Positions 42,421 to 52,179 of a stretch of 64,000 nt of DNA are shown piece after piece. Under the pieces are notes generated by a model that saw only the letters and a program-made list of their open reading frames with translations, was not told the origin of the DNA and searched no databases. Position 1 is the stretch's first letter; the number at the start of each line of letters is the position of its first letter. Origin of the DNA: Ceratothoa steindachneri (lineage: Eukaryota; Arthropoda; Malacostraca; Isopoda; Cymothoidae); NCBI GenBank assembly GCA_963969495.1, contig OZ018333.1, positions 17,127,937 through 17,191,936 on the forward strand, in the 5' to 3' direction. Both the position numbers and the translations under genes were made by a program.

Positions 42421-43245
42421 TCTGAACTCAGTCCTAGGCACTCATTAAAGGAGAATAATTGTCAATATCTCGGTAAATGTTGCGAGTATGGGCGGATGTG
42501 ATTCTAGCTTATTTTGAGGGTCGGCTCGTTGCTGGGGATGGCTCGTCGGGAGATGGGCCTACGATGATCCTGAGATTTCAATCATTTGGGGGGTCTTTGG
42601 GGCACAGCCCCACAGTATATAATCAAAAATTGCCATAAACTTTGTCCACATAGATTTCAGCTCAGAAAAATAGCGCAAAATAAGCTATGACTCAGATCCG
42701 GCCATACTCTACACAATTACCAATATCTCTACTTCGGACAAGACTGGTAAAAGAGGAACTTTTTTGGAGTGGGGCTTAATGCACTTGAACCCAGGATAGG
42801 AAATAGTTAAGTGGTGGTGGCCTTTTCTTGCCATTCATAAACTGTAATCAAAAGGGGAGGAGTTATGTTCCATCAGTCTAGAGGGGCTGTATTCTTTGGC
42901 ATAGAGAGAAGTATGAGAGCACAGTTAAAGAATTCTTATCCCAAATAAAGTGGATGGAATCCACAAGTTTAAATAGGCAATCTATTCCAAACATCCAAAA
43001 TTTCTAGTCCCAGGTTGTTTTTAGGGACCGACGATGAGCTGCAGATGACAGTTAAAAGTGGAAAAAGCCTCTTACCCCATAGCTGAATTTTCAATAGTCA
43101 TTTACTCCGCCGACGATAAATTTATCTTCCCCTGATATTTTGGATTAGCCCACTATTTTAACCATGAGTAGTACTAAACAAATTAATGATTCGAACCAGG
43201 ACTAGTTAACTTAAAGGTCCACCAAAAGTAATCGAACACGAAATC
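42421..43245. other. Non-coding interval with a hairpin repeat
   Basis: 42520-42665 is a member of the dispersed hairpin family: gagggtcggctcgttgctgg, gatgatcctgagatttcaat, ttggggcacagccccacagt and tatataatc, then aaactttgtccacatagatt. The rest shows no supported frame. At about 43165-43190 the minus strand has a ctggttcgaatc B-box-like phrase without a convincing A box. Confidence 0.5.
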
Positions 43246-43247
43246 GT

Positions 43248-43310
43248 CCGACCTAGCTCAGTAATGGCATTCAATCGTCTTAAGGCGATTTCGAACTGTC
43301 AGTGTCAAAC
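43248..43310 (+). other. tRNA-like sequence, possible SINE head
   Basis: tagctcagtaatggcattca resembles a tRNA A box with its D arm and gatttcgaactg resembles a B box, about 34 bp apart. The acceptor stem does not pair, so it is not a functional tRNA. No body, tail or TSD was found. Confidence 0.35.
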
Positions 43311-43752
43311 CAATGAATTCATATGTACTACTGATATTAAGAGAGGGGAGAAAAAAATATGAGAGGAAACGATATACATCACTACAATTTTTTGTTTTAC
43401 TTAAAACTTTATTTTTTATATGTTTTCTATGGTCTCCCAGTTCTATTTTGGGTGATTCGAATGATATATTACGAATAGTAAAAAACAATAAATATTAAGT
43501 GATCTTGCCTATAATGAAATGTAAATCCTAAAATTATATTGGTAGAATAAAAGGAAAGAGAAAGTAATCTGTCTATGAAAATAAAAAATTGAATTATTCA
43601 CTTAATTATGAAGTTATACACAAAAATTAGCATGGTAGAGACAAGTGAGGTTTTGTTCAATTTGGTACTGTGTGGGTTGAGAAGTGCTAAAATAAGCACT
43701 ATGTGCCCTAAAGGCACTCAATGCTGGTTTAACGTATTTTCCTAATTGCACG
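43311..43752. other. AT-rich sequence with no recognisable gene
   Basis: Short frames only, with no motif. It lies between a tRNA-like sequence and a LINE 3' end. Confidence 0.45.
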
Positions 43753-43978
43753 GATGACAAAAGCCGCAAGGGCCTATCAAAGGTCATACGCATCTGTCAA
43801 AACTCACCCACAAAATGCATCCATAGGATTGTGTCAGATCATGCATCTACAATATACAATTAAAACCATCCACAGGTATGTGTCACTAACAAAAAGCTTC
43901 ATCATCATGACTCGTCAAAATCCAATTCAATCATAATATACAATAATAAAAGGAACTGCATCCACAGGAATGAGTCAG
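43753..43978 (-). mobile_element. CR1-like LINE 3' untranslated region only
   Basis: Reverse complement of the 3' end at 29420-29690: it starts at gatgacaaaagccgcaaggg and includes ggattgtgtcagatcatgca and aagcttcatcatcatgactc. It is a severely 5'-truncated insertion of about 226 bp. No TSD was identified. Confidence 0.8.
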
Positions 43979-45650
43979 AAGGTCGTAGTTGCTTCGCCGG
44001 TTCAGCAATCTGTAGAGAATGAAATGGGATGGGGGGGGGTGTAACCAACTCTATTTAAAACGACTGGACGTATTAACTGAAAGGCACCATTTTTTTAGGT
44101 TTGCGTGGAATGGATTATGGCGGGACCACTAGACACTGGTTTATAGCGGGGTTTTAATGTACCCGTATGTTGTGTGAAAAGTTTCTCGGTGTTATTGTGC
44201 ATCTTAAAATTACCCGTCTACGGGTGAGAGGTTGCTCTGACTCCAAACGTTTCACTTAGATTTTGCCTCTAGGCTGGGTTCCAGAAGGTGCCTTCATTAC
44301 CTCGGGTTAAAGGAAAGAACGCGAAATGAAAGCGACGATAAGTAGGCTTTTATTCTTGAATATGGTCTAATTTATTAGGTGTAAGCGAAATAAATCGAGT
44401 CATATGGGCCGTATGTAAGTTTACTAATGCTAGAGGTAGCTGAGGCTAAAACAATAGGACTTGAGGATGAGGAACGGATTCGTGATGTTAGTAATGATAA
44501 TAGGGCTAGGCAGATGCCTTTACTTGACTCTATCCAACCGAATGACTTAACTCTCTCTATATTGTTTCCGTTCGTTTATTTATAGTTCCCTTGCTTAAGG
44601 GGGGCGTGATCTATTTTTTTCTTCTCAAGGCGTGGGGCGGAGCTAATGATCGAAGACGCATTTGTTAGTCTTTCCGTTGACCATTGGGCGAAGTTACCAG
44701 AGGTGTGTGCGTTCCTACAGTAGCTGTACACAATTGCAGACCGGGCTGGCAAATCCTCTAAAAATATGACAGTTTATTTTTTCGTTTGACACTCTTACGA
44801 GAGCTCAACCGGTCAAATCCTATATCACTCTGTATTTGCTCGGCTTCCCTTGTTATCAAGCATCGGTATCTTTTCGTCCCGCAACTGCTCCTTTGTATAT
44901 ATGCATGTGTGTGGCCCCGTAGGAAACCAGTTATTCGCTTATCTTTCTTATGCTTTTCCTAATAAATGTACAGTTGTGATATAAGTATTTCTCTATTTTA
45001 CATTGGTTTACTACTTATTGCATGGCGTACTACCTAATTAATTAATGTGTGTGTGCTCAATTTCAGGATTTCATAGATACACCGAGCACCCATTTGTGGA
45101 GGTTCCTCATTGGGTCTACCTATCCTGCAATTTGGGTGCCACAGGCCTACTTTCCTTGCACCCTCGATGCCACAGGATATTTGAAGTGAATAGCGGTGTG
45201 AACATTCTAGTATAGTGTTGTATAGTTTCTCGTTGATTGGGTTACCATGAGCATTCTGTGGAAAGGTAAAGGTCATGTGGAATATGTGCGCAGATAGATC
45301 ACAGTCGACAATTCTTAGAAGGAGAAATGCTCAGTTCAAGCGATGGTTTGAAGACCTTGATCATGGCATTGGACCTGCGTCCTCATAGAGGACTGATCTA
45401 GGTGATCCAACAAATTGCTGGCAGAAATCCTCATTCTATGCAGTTCAGATATGCGAGTTCTAGAAAGAGATACACTTGGCAAGTGAAAGGGTGAGTGCTC
45501 TCGATACTGAAGTGAGCAAGATTTGCGGCTCTGCCTGTCTCTTCATTTTCCAATAATACCTGTGTGGGCTGGTATCCACTGCAGCTTAACATCCTATTTT
45601 GGGTGGTCAAGAAAGTAGAGGAGGAGGGTCTTTATGTAATGGCAGACTTA
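43979..45650. other. No recognisable gene over about 1.7 kb
   Basis: Frames are short and carry no motif that I recognise. The phrase gctataaaccagt-type (minus strand near 44140) vaguely resembles a Tigger terminal repeat, but no partner end was found. Confidence 0.4.
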
Positions 45651-45654
45651 TTGG

Positions 45655-45903
45655 TGAGTGTGAAAGAGAAAAAAGGATAAACTTTAACGAGAACATTAAA
45701 TATTTGTATATTATCATCCTCTTATGAGGAACAAGCTTCTTGACCAAATTTAGAGCTTGATACAAGGCATTTAGTTCTGCATCCACAATATTGCGGTGGG
45801 GAACAATGCGCCATGGGAGTGAAGTGGGGAGGTCTGTGCAGATGCCTGCCGCTGTAGTTAAAGGGGGATACGATGCCTTATATGAATGTAGCGACATCAT
45901 CAC
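45655..45903 (-). pseudogene. RNase H-like fragment of an I/Jockey-type LINE
   Basis: The minus-strand frame from 45903 contains NIVDAELNALYQALNLVKKL followed by a decayed IIYKYL block. This fits the AEL-x-AL-x-AL segment and the IYTDS strand of LINE RNase H domains. About 80 residues are open, then it ends. The assignment rests on two blocks only. Confidence 0.5.
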
Positions 45904-45909
45904 TCAATT

Positions 45910-46438
45910 TTTACCTCAATATAAAGAAATTGTCGAAATATTACTGCAGGAATAAGACATCCTTATAATAAAAGAAAATTTTAGAACATCGTAAAAATTC
46001 AATAATAACATTAAAATAATCAAATAAAACGCTGATTGTTCACCACCTTATTGCACCTCTCGATAAAATTTGAGATGCAAGATAGTAAAAATGAGTTTCA
46101 CAAAAATAATCTATTGGTTGAGCCTAGAAATTGAGAAGAGAGAAAATGACGAGATTGAAAATTTAACATTGAATTTAATTATTGATGGATTTTATATTGA
46201 AATTTATAAACATTAAATGAATAAAATATATTAATTACACCAGGGACATTTGTTTTAAGATCAAGTTAGCTATTAATTTATTATAATGAAAGGTACGAAA
46301 CTTGGCGACATAAGGCAACTTTTCTGCGATTTGCGAGAATGGCAAGGAAATTAGATAGATAACTATTTTGGATAATCAGTATTTATGATTGTGTATCCAA
46401 TATTAATTATTAAGGAAAATCGGATATAATATTTGAAA

Positions 46439-46440
<2 letters not shown>
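45910..46440. other. AT-rich non-coding sequence
   Basis: Nothing is supported. It leads directly into an (AT)n tract. Confidence 0.45.

Positions 46441-46517
<77 letters not shown>
46441..46517. repeat. (AT)n microsatellite, 77 bp
   Basis: Uninterrupted AT dinucleotide tract. The first of five such tracts in the last 18 kb of the window. Confidence 0.98.
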
Positions 46518-46521
<4 letters not shown>

Positions 46522-46689
46522 TATCTTTATTGAACGAATTTGAGGGTGTGTTATAAAGACGACCTTGAATGAAGTGAATAAGGAGATAGTCTAAAGCAAA
46601 AAATAATTCGCGTAGGTGAGAGCTATATAAGTTTATGGCGGATGAACGTACATGACAATGTGGGTATGTATATAATTTTGTGTATGGAA

Positions 46690-46995
46690 TAAAGATTTTC
46701 TACTTTGAGCTATGCCATGGCTACCGAAACGCCGGGGCGCCGAAAAAGCGTTTCAAAGACGGACTAAAGTAGAACCTTAAAGGCTGGCAAATACTTCCCG
46801 ACACCTGGAAGATGGACGCCCTAGATCGAGTAACTGGCGTTCACTAGTGAAAGAAAGAGTGACAGCTTTAGAACTTCAACGAACTAGAGACATCGAGGAG
46901 CGTAGAGAACGGAGACTGCAACGACGTCAGAACCCCGGTCCTTCTCCCCAGAACTTTCAATGCCCCGTTTGCGATCGAGCATGTGGCTCTCGCAT
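46690..46995 (+). pseudogene. LINE ORF2 C-terminal tail, split by a hAT element
   Basis: Plus-strand frames read APKKRFKDGLK, LKGWQI-PDTW, ALDRVT, then a basic Arg/Glu-rich segment (TRDIEERRERRLQRRQN) and FQCPVCDRACGSRI (about 46958-46994). The missing end GLISHERVH lies beyond the inserted element at 48195-48222. A terminal C-x2-C...SRIGL-x-SH zinc finger after a GRPxxRWxD-type block is a hallmark of one widespread non-LTR RT tail in invertebrates. Frames shift twice upstream. Confidence 0.7.
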
Positions 46996-47402
46996 TAGTG
47001 CTGATTTAACCTAGTAGCACATGTATTACGTGCTACGGGTCCCACGCTTCAGGGGGCCCCGCGGAGATGTAAAAAATTAGTAATAATTAAGTTTTTGCCC
47101 TTAGGCACAGAAGGCCGAGACAAAATAATTATTCATTTTCCTGATTTTTTATATTATTATTATATATGATATTACTATATATAAGAAAAATCTAGAAAAG
47201 TTCACTAGAGCATACTGCATAATGTAATAAGTCTGGCAATATGTTATGGTAGTACACGGTGTTGTTCTTTAAAAAGGAATAAAAAGTGTACAAAATTAAA
47301 CCGTCTTTTTTCAGTTGAGTCATCCCAGCCATTAGCAGTTCTTTTAAATTCCTCAGATCATTTTTCCCTCTCTGCAAAGAAAAATCAGGATGGGGGTGAG
47401 AT

Positions 47403-47461
<59 letters not shown>

Positions 47462-48186
47462 TGCAGGATAGGGGATATGACGAAAAACGGGAAGTTCATT
47501 TAGTTTACTTGATTGTACAACGTTTCGGTTAAATGTTTCCCCCATCTTCTGGTACTGAAAAAATGTACACAAATTCATGAAAGACTAATATTATAATTTA
47601 ATAATTTTAACTTTCAAAAATATTTCCCCCAATTTTTGGTTGTAGTAGATAGGTCGGACTTTTAATATAGGCGGGGGGGTGTGGAATGTAGAGTTGTACA
47701 GGTTAAAGAAATGTTGTTTCAAAGTTCAATAATTCAATGGATAATGAAATTTAACAATAATAAATGTAGATAACACTGGAAAACATTTTAGGGAAAAAAC
47801 ACTAACCTTTTGCGAACAGTTGTTAAACAAAGACTGGCGCAGAAAGCGAAGGATGTAGGAAGAAAGAAAAATTTAGGGGGGTTGGTTTATTTTAGAGAAA
47901 TAAATTATACCACCTTAAATTCTGACTCCTCCTCCCACCCACTACTTCTTCTCTAAAATAAACCAACCCCCTAAATTTCATGAATTTTTTTACATTTTTC
48001 CAGTACCAGAAGACAGGTGAAACATTTACCCGAAACGTTGTATAATCAAGTAAACTAAATGAACTTCCCATTTTTCGTCATATCCTTTATCCTGCAAACT
48101 AAATTACAGCTCAATAGGAGAAGCCCTTATCAATAGTTCCGCTGTTTCTTGTGCTACGGGCCCCACAGCTCCTTAAACCGGCCCTG
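46996..48186. mobile_element. hAT-type non-autonomous element, 1,191 bp, 8-bp TSD
   Basis: tctcgcat is present at 46988-46995 and again at 48187-48194. The left end tagtgctgatttaacc and the reverse complement of the right end cagggccggtttaagg are imperfect TIRs. CAGGG termini and 8-bp TSDs are typical of hAT. Both ends also carry the subterminal phrase gtgctacgggtccca / gtgctacgggccccac, in the same orientation. There is no transposase. An (AT)n tract lies inside. Confidence 0.85.
47406..47458. repeat. (AT)n microsatellite, 53 bp
   Basis: Uninterrupted AT/TA tract within the hAT-type element. It creates a spurious Tyr-Ile repeat in the minus-strand frame. Confidence 0.97.
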
Positions 48187-48194
48187 TCTCGCAT

Positions 48195-48225
48195 CGGGTT
48201 AATAAGCCACGAACGCGTTCATTGA
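48195..48225 (+). pseudogene. End of the split LINE zinc finger
   Basis: Reading on from SRI at 46994, the sequence after the second TSD copy gives G-L-(I)-SHERVH and a stop near 48222 (with a stop substitution at the I or L position). The frame match on both sides confirms the hAT insertion point. Confidence 0.65.
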
Positions 48226-48735
48226 AGAAGATAGAGACCTTTCAGTACTCTTTACAGTGACAGCCATTATACTAGAATTGTAATAATGTTTGAAATCTGT
48301 AATAATGATAGGAATAAGTAAAATACAGTATGCGCTGATGTTAAATTGTGTTTTGATGTGGAACGCTGGGCACGAGTGAATCTGGCTTTTACAAGGGATG
48401 CTAACAAGGAAGAATGTTGCCAGATTATATACAAAAGTGCAGATGTTTAAAATATGGTAGGAAAGAGTGAATATGCTTATAATGGGATTATGACAAAATT
48501 TAATTTTATGTTTGTAGGAATTACAGGATGTTTTAAAGTGGAGTTTAATCCAATACAATATTACATTATATTATTTTATTTGTTTATTATTCTATTAGTT
48601 CTATAAACAATTTTTATCAGGATCTTATTTAAAAATATATTGTATATTAATTTTATTTATAGATTAAATTGAATTTTAAGATTTCCTATTTTAATACTCA
48701 TTCTATAAACAACTTAGAGTGTCTTTCTATTTTAG

Positions 48736-49140
48736 GGTAACAACAGACAATAACAGTAACTTTGTGAAGGCCTTTGTCCAGTTTGGAATAGAAGCTGATA
48801 CATTGCCAGAGCTGCCAGTGGTTCAGGGTGTGGACGACCACGTGGTAGTGATGATGATGTCGCGGTTGTCCGGTTGGCTTGATCTATGGACAAGCTCGAG
48901 TTGGAATTTGAGTATGACAGATTACCTGGTTGCGCCTGCAGCTGCCGATGGTCCTGATGATGTGGGCACCATCGTTGAAGAAACATCAAACTGTGAATCC
49001 ACATGAGGTGTGCTGCCAACACCTATAACCTAGTAGCCAACAAGGATACAGAGGATACATTGCATAGTGCAGTGTTCAGTGTGCCATAGGAGGCTACAAG
49101 ACACATGTCCTCTGGCATTTACAAGATCGCACCACTGTGG
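48736..49140 (+). pseudogene. hAT transposase fragment, copy L
   Basis: After a pyrimidine-rich acceptor-like ctttctattttag at 48723-48735, the frame reads VTTDNNSNFVKAFVQFG (the TDN-x-x-NF-x-KAF block with the second catalytic Asp of hAT transposases). A Leu/Asp-rich stretch follows, and after a frameshift MRCAANTYNLVANKD (about 48999-49045), the hAT C-x2-H-x-L-x-L-x-block with H replaced by N, then SGIYKIAPLWQKT (LWxK block). Stops separate the pieces. The DNA-binding and C-terminal regions are absent. Confidence 0.72.
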
Positions 49141-49376
49141 CAGAAGACAGCTTCTACGTTTAGCTGGCAAGGAGGCTGGTCGTCTTCAACACGACGGAGT
49201 TGAACTACAACTATCTGTGGTATCCGTAGCAGAGCTAGGCAGTCCACATCTCCGTACTTTCACCACTTGCGAAACCGTCATTTGGTTGCGGACTGTTAGT
49301 TGCCGAACCCTTTGTTAAAAAAAGTTGCGGATCTAGGGGCGCGGAACTCGAAAAAATCAGGTCTGCTACCCTTACT

Positions 49377-49418
49377 CAGGGCTGGCCTTATGGCTACTGG
49401 CATCCTAGGCAAGCACAT
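49377..49418 (+). mobile_element. hAT-type terminal sequence, truncated
   Basis: cagggctggccttatggcta with cctaggcaagcac resembles the CAGGGCxGGCC...CTAGGCAAG terminus found on many hAT-type MITEs. It is cut at 49418 where the putative Gypsy LTR begins. In the other copy (55209 onward) it continues into gatcggcgccc. Confidence 0.5.
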
Positions 49419-49419
49419 T

Positions 49420-50545
49420 GTGATAGAACGGGTTGAGGGCGCGTTAATTTCAACCCCTATCACATGGTATTTAAAACCACGATGCGCCCACTTGCATCTT
49501 CGCTTTGAAGCTTGGCGCCTTATCGCAGCCACCTGAGTCAATGTTTAAACAAGGAGGTTTATCTTCCCCCCGTTCGCCCCCATACGCCGACCTCGCCAGA
49601 TTGAGTTAGGCTTATGGGCAGATAAGGCATTGTTCCCAGGCTCGGCTGTGCATTCCCTCGAAGCTCCCACTCCATTGTCCCCCACGCCAAGGGAGTGTCT
49701 CGACTATTTAGATGGAAACTTTACCACTAAGATCAGATTGGAGATCCAGATTTTCGTCGCGAAACATCACCCCGACCCTCTCTCACTTTGTGCGCCAAGG
49801 GACCTCGACCTCGAGATTGACCATCACTTGTCCAGAGGAAGGACAATATCCCTTGAGTGCCAAAGTTTGAGCCCGTTGACCAGAAACGGTTCTCACCCCT
49901 TCCCCTGTTGTTCAGAAGAGAACAACGTAGAACAGCCATTGTTCTTTTGAGCCCGTTCGCCAAGAAGCGGTTCTCACCCTTCCCCCTTGTTGTTCAGAAG
50001 AGAACAACATTAGAACAGCCATTGTTCTTGAGCCCGTAGACAAGAGACGGTTCTCACCCCTCCTGTTGTTCAGAAGAGAACAACGTAGAACAGCCATTGT
50101 TCTTCAAGCCGTTCGTCGAGAAACGGTTCTCATTCCCAAGACGCCACGTCAGGATCATCTTATTCCCCCCCTTCGGCTGGAACTCGCCAGCGGACCGAAA
50201 ATTCCTTCACGTCGACTTCCTCTGCACCACTAGTATAAAATTACGTAAGCCAAACGTTACCTTTGAGTATTTAACCCTTTGGTCAATTCTATCCTGTGCT
50301 TTAAATGGTTTAGCGAACCATCCCATCTCTTTAACTATATATTTGTTTTACCTTTTTAAATCCTTTAATCCTCGGATTAGCCGAGCCCCCACGACCCTTT
50401 CCATTCTCTGTTTATGTCAATATTTTCCGTTTTGTGTATTGTTGATAGTTATTATTAATAAAACTCTATTTTATTAATGATAGCAATATTATTATCCTTG
50501 AGCTCAGTTCCACTTCTTAAGCATATCGAAGATACATAATATTTC
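49420..50545 (+). mobile_element. Putative 5' LTR or leader of a Gypsy relic
   Basis: Begins tgtgatagaac directly after the truncated hAT terminus. It contains a tandem array (49869-50132), a TATA-like tagtataaaat near 50230 and an AATAAA near 50457, and ends near gatacata at about 50545. The order U3-like repeats, TATA, polyadenylation signal and then gag fits an LTR. No matching 3' LTR exists in the window and no primer-binding site was recognised, so this stays tentative. Confidence 0.45.
49869..50132 (+). repeat. ~80-bp tandem array, 3.3 copies
   Basis: Units begin gagcccgttgaccagaaacg at 49869, 49949 and 50030, with a partial unit at about 50106; the spacing is 80, 81 and 76 bp. Each has the phrases cggttctcac, gttgttcagaagagaacaac and agaacagccattgttct. 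The spacing variation comes from short C- and T-run differences. The repeats contain the inverted phrase ttctgaac-like arms and may be LTR promoter or enhancer repeats. Confidence 0.88.
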
Positions 50546-50637
50546 GGCCCGCCAGACATCCACGCACTCTAAAGATAATTAAATAATTTCCCTCCACGAA
50601 TAGTTATATATGGTATATCGTCAAGAGTCCATTCTAC

Positions 50638-50640
<3 letters not shown>

Positions 50641-50719
<79 letters not shown>
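50641..50719. repeat. (AT)n microsatellite, 79 bp
   Basis: Uninterrupted AT tract between the putative LTR and gag. Confidence 0.98.
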
Positions 50720-50720
<1 letters not shown>

Positions 50721-51074
50721 TATTTAAATTTGGTATCAGGTGTGTAAGGTTTAACGCTATATCTTTGCAAACACTGGTCTCAGTAGAGTAAAGCATAGTG
50801 TTATTCGTTATAATATTAGAGTATAGTAGTTCCCTTTTGTTTTAACGATTGCTATCCCCTTTTTTTTGGAAACTTAAGAAGCTGGAGTAGCTCGAGGAAC
50901 TGTTATAATAATTTGTTTGTGTTTTTTTTATGATTTTAGTCAGTGGTTATTTAGATCGAGAAACCAAGTACGAATAGGTCAGTGCCCATAATTAGGTAGG
51001 CTAATTTCTCTAGAAGGCATAATTCTTGTTGCAAGGAATTTTAGTTGGTTGACTAGTGCGCCCCAAGTGCAAAG

Positions 51075-52170
51075 ATGACTCAGTTCGAAATCTTTAAAGC
51101 GCAAGGAGAATCCTTGGGACTCTCCGGAAAAGAACTAATTGAGTACGTGCAAGAGGAGCAAAGAAAAGAGCGTGAAGAAAAAGAACGAGAAAGAGATATA
51201 CAACGAGAAGAACGAGAAAGAGAAATCCAACGAGAAGAAAGAGAAAGAGAAATCCAACGAGAAGAAAAAGAAAGGGAAAAAGAAATCCAACGAGAAGAAA
51301 GAGAAAGAGAATTTTAACGAGAAGAAAGAGAGGAACGGAGAAGACAAGCTGAGCTTCACCATCAGATTGAATTAGCTCGTGTTGAAGCAGAGATACAGTC
51401 CGCCAGTTTCCGTTTTAAAGCCCCTCCCCCCAATCTCTCACTAAAGCTTCCCAATTTCAAGGATGGAGAGGATTTCGGAGATTTTTAGCCCACTTCGAAA
51501 AGATCCTCGAAATCAATAACATGGATCTGGAGGCTGAAGGTGTAGCTAGATTACTTCTCCTGTTAAATTGTAAATTGCGCGAAATTTTTATATCTTTACC
51601 ATCTGAGTGTACAATTAACTACAGCACCTTAAAAGCTGAGTTATTGGCCGCTCATAATATGACTCCCGATTTCTACCGCCAAGAATTTCGAGGAGGTCGT
51701 ATTAAACCCGGACAGACGTTCCGTCAATTCGGATACATTCTTCAGAGGAATTTTAAATTTTGGTTAGAATCCTCAAAGGTTGATCCGAACTACGAGTCCT
51801 TAACAGACTTCGTGTTGCGAGATCAATTTTTGGCGTCTCTCCCGACGAAGATCCGCGCGTTCGTCAAGGATCGTCGGTGCCAGACTTTTAAAGAATGTAC
51901 CGAAGAAGCGGATGTCTATGCCACAAGCCATAATTTATACCCAAAGGAGAATCGAACTTCTCACCAATCCCCCTACAAGGAAAGAAGGAAGGATTCGCGC
52001 ATTTCACAGGAAAGCCGTCGAAGTTTCCGAGCCCCGTAAAACCCCAAAATTTCTTTCCCCAAAACCAACAACGGGACTCCAAACCTCCCGTTAAGATTTC
52101 TCCTCCATCTCTCTTCCCGAAGCGACCAATCATATGCTTCACCTGTGGTGTAGAAAACCACATGAGCTGG
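51075..52170 (+). pseudogene. Gypsy gag: charged region, SCAN-like domain and zinc knuckle
   Basis: The start ATG at 51075 is followed by a basic/acidic N terminus with a run of EREIQREE-type repeats (51190-51315), a stop at 51315, and then a SCAN-like capsid block (51521-52039: LLLLNCKLREIFISLPSE, YRQEFRGGRIKPGQTFRQF, LRDQFLASLPTKIRAFVK). A CCHC zinc knuckle follows at about 52130-52170 (CFTCGVENHMSWN, with the last Cys replaced by a stop). This layout matches invertebrate Gypsy gag proteins. At least two frameshifts and one stop break it. It would form the particle and bind RNA in an intact element. Confidence 0.8.
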
Positions 52171-52179
52171 AATTGATCC

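Larger units (their letters stand above)
48484..49418 (+). repeat. Direct repeat L (935 bp), pairs with 54317-55250
   Basis: About 97% identical to 54317-55250 with the same orientation. It begins gggattatgacaaaattt and ends caagcacat, after which the two copies diverge completely. It carries a hAT-transposase-like exon. The two copies bracket the Gypsy relic but do not look like its LTRs, because neither edge has TG...CA and the content is transposase coding sequence. Confidence 0.9.

Noticed and set aside
43150..43200. B-box-like ctggttcgaatc on the minus strand
   Set aside because: No A box at the right distance and no tRNA-like fold.
45034..45276. 80-codon minus-strand frame containing GARKVGL, similar to DARKVGL in the SGNH-like fragment
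   Set aside because: The shared heptapeptide is isolated; flanking residues do not align, so I treat it as coincidence.
47192..47578. Minus-strand frame with a long Tyr-Ile repeat
   Set aside because: Produced by translating an (AT)n tract; similar artefacts occur at 50569-50796 and 55593-55799.
49630..49950. 106-codon plus-strand frame in the putative LTR
   Set aside because: It runs into the 80-bp tandem array and has no protein-family similarity I recognise.
51135..51362. Minus-strand Phe/Ser-rich and plus-strand Lys/Glu/Asn-rich frames (51139-51375)
   Set aside because: Shadow frames of the gag EREIQREE-type repeat.
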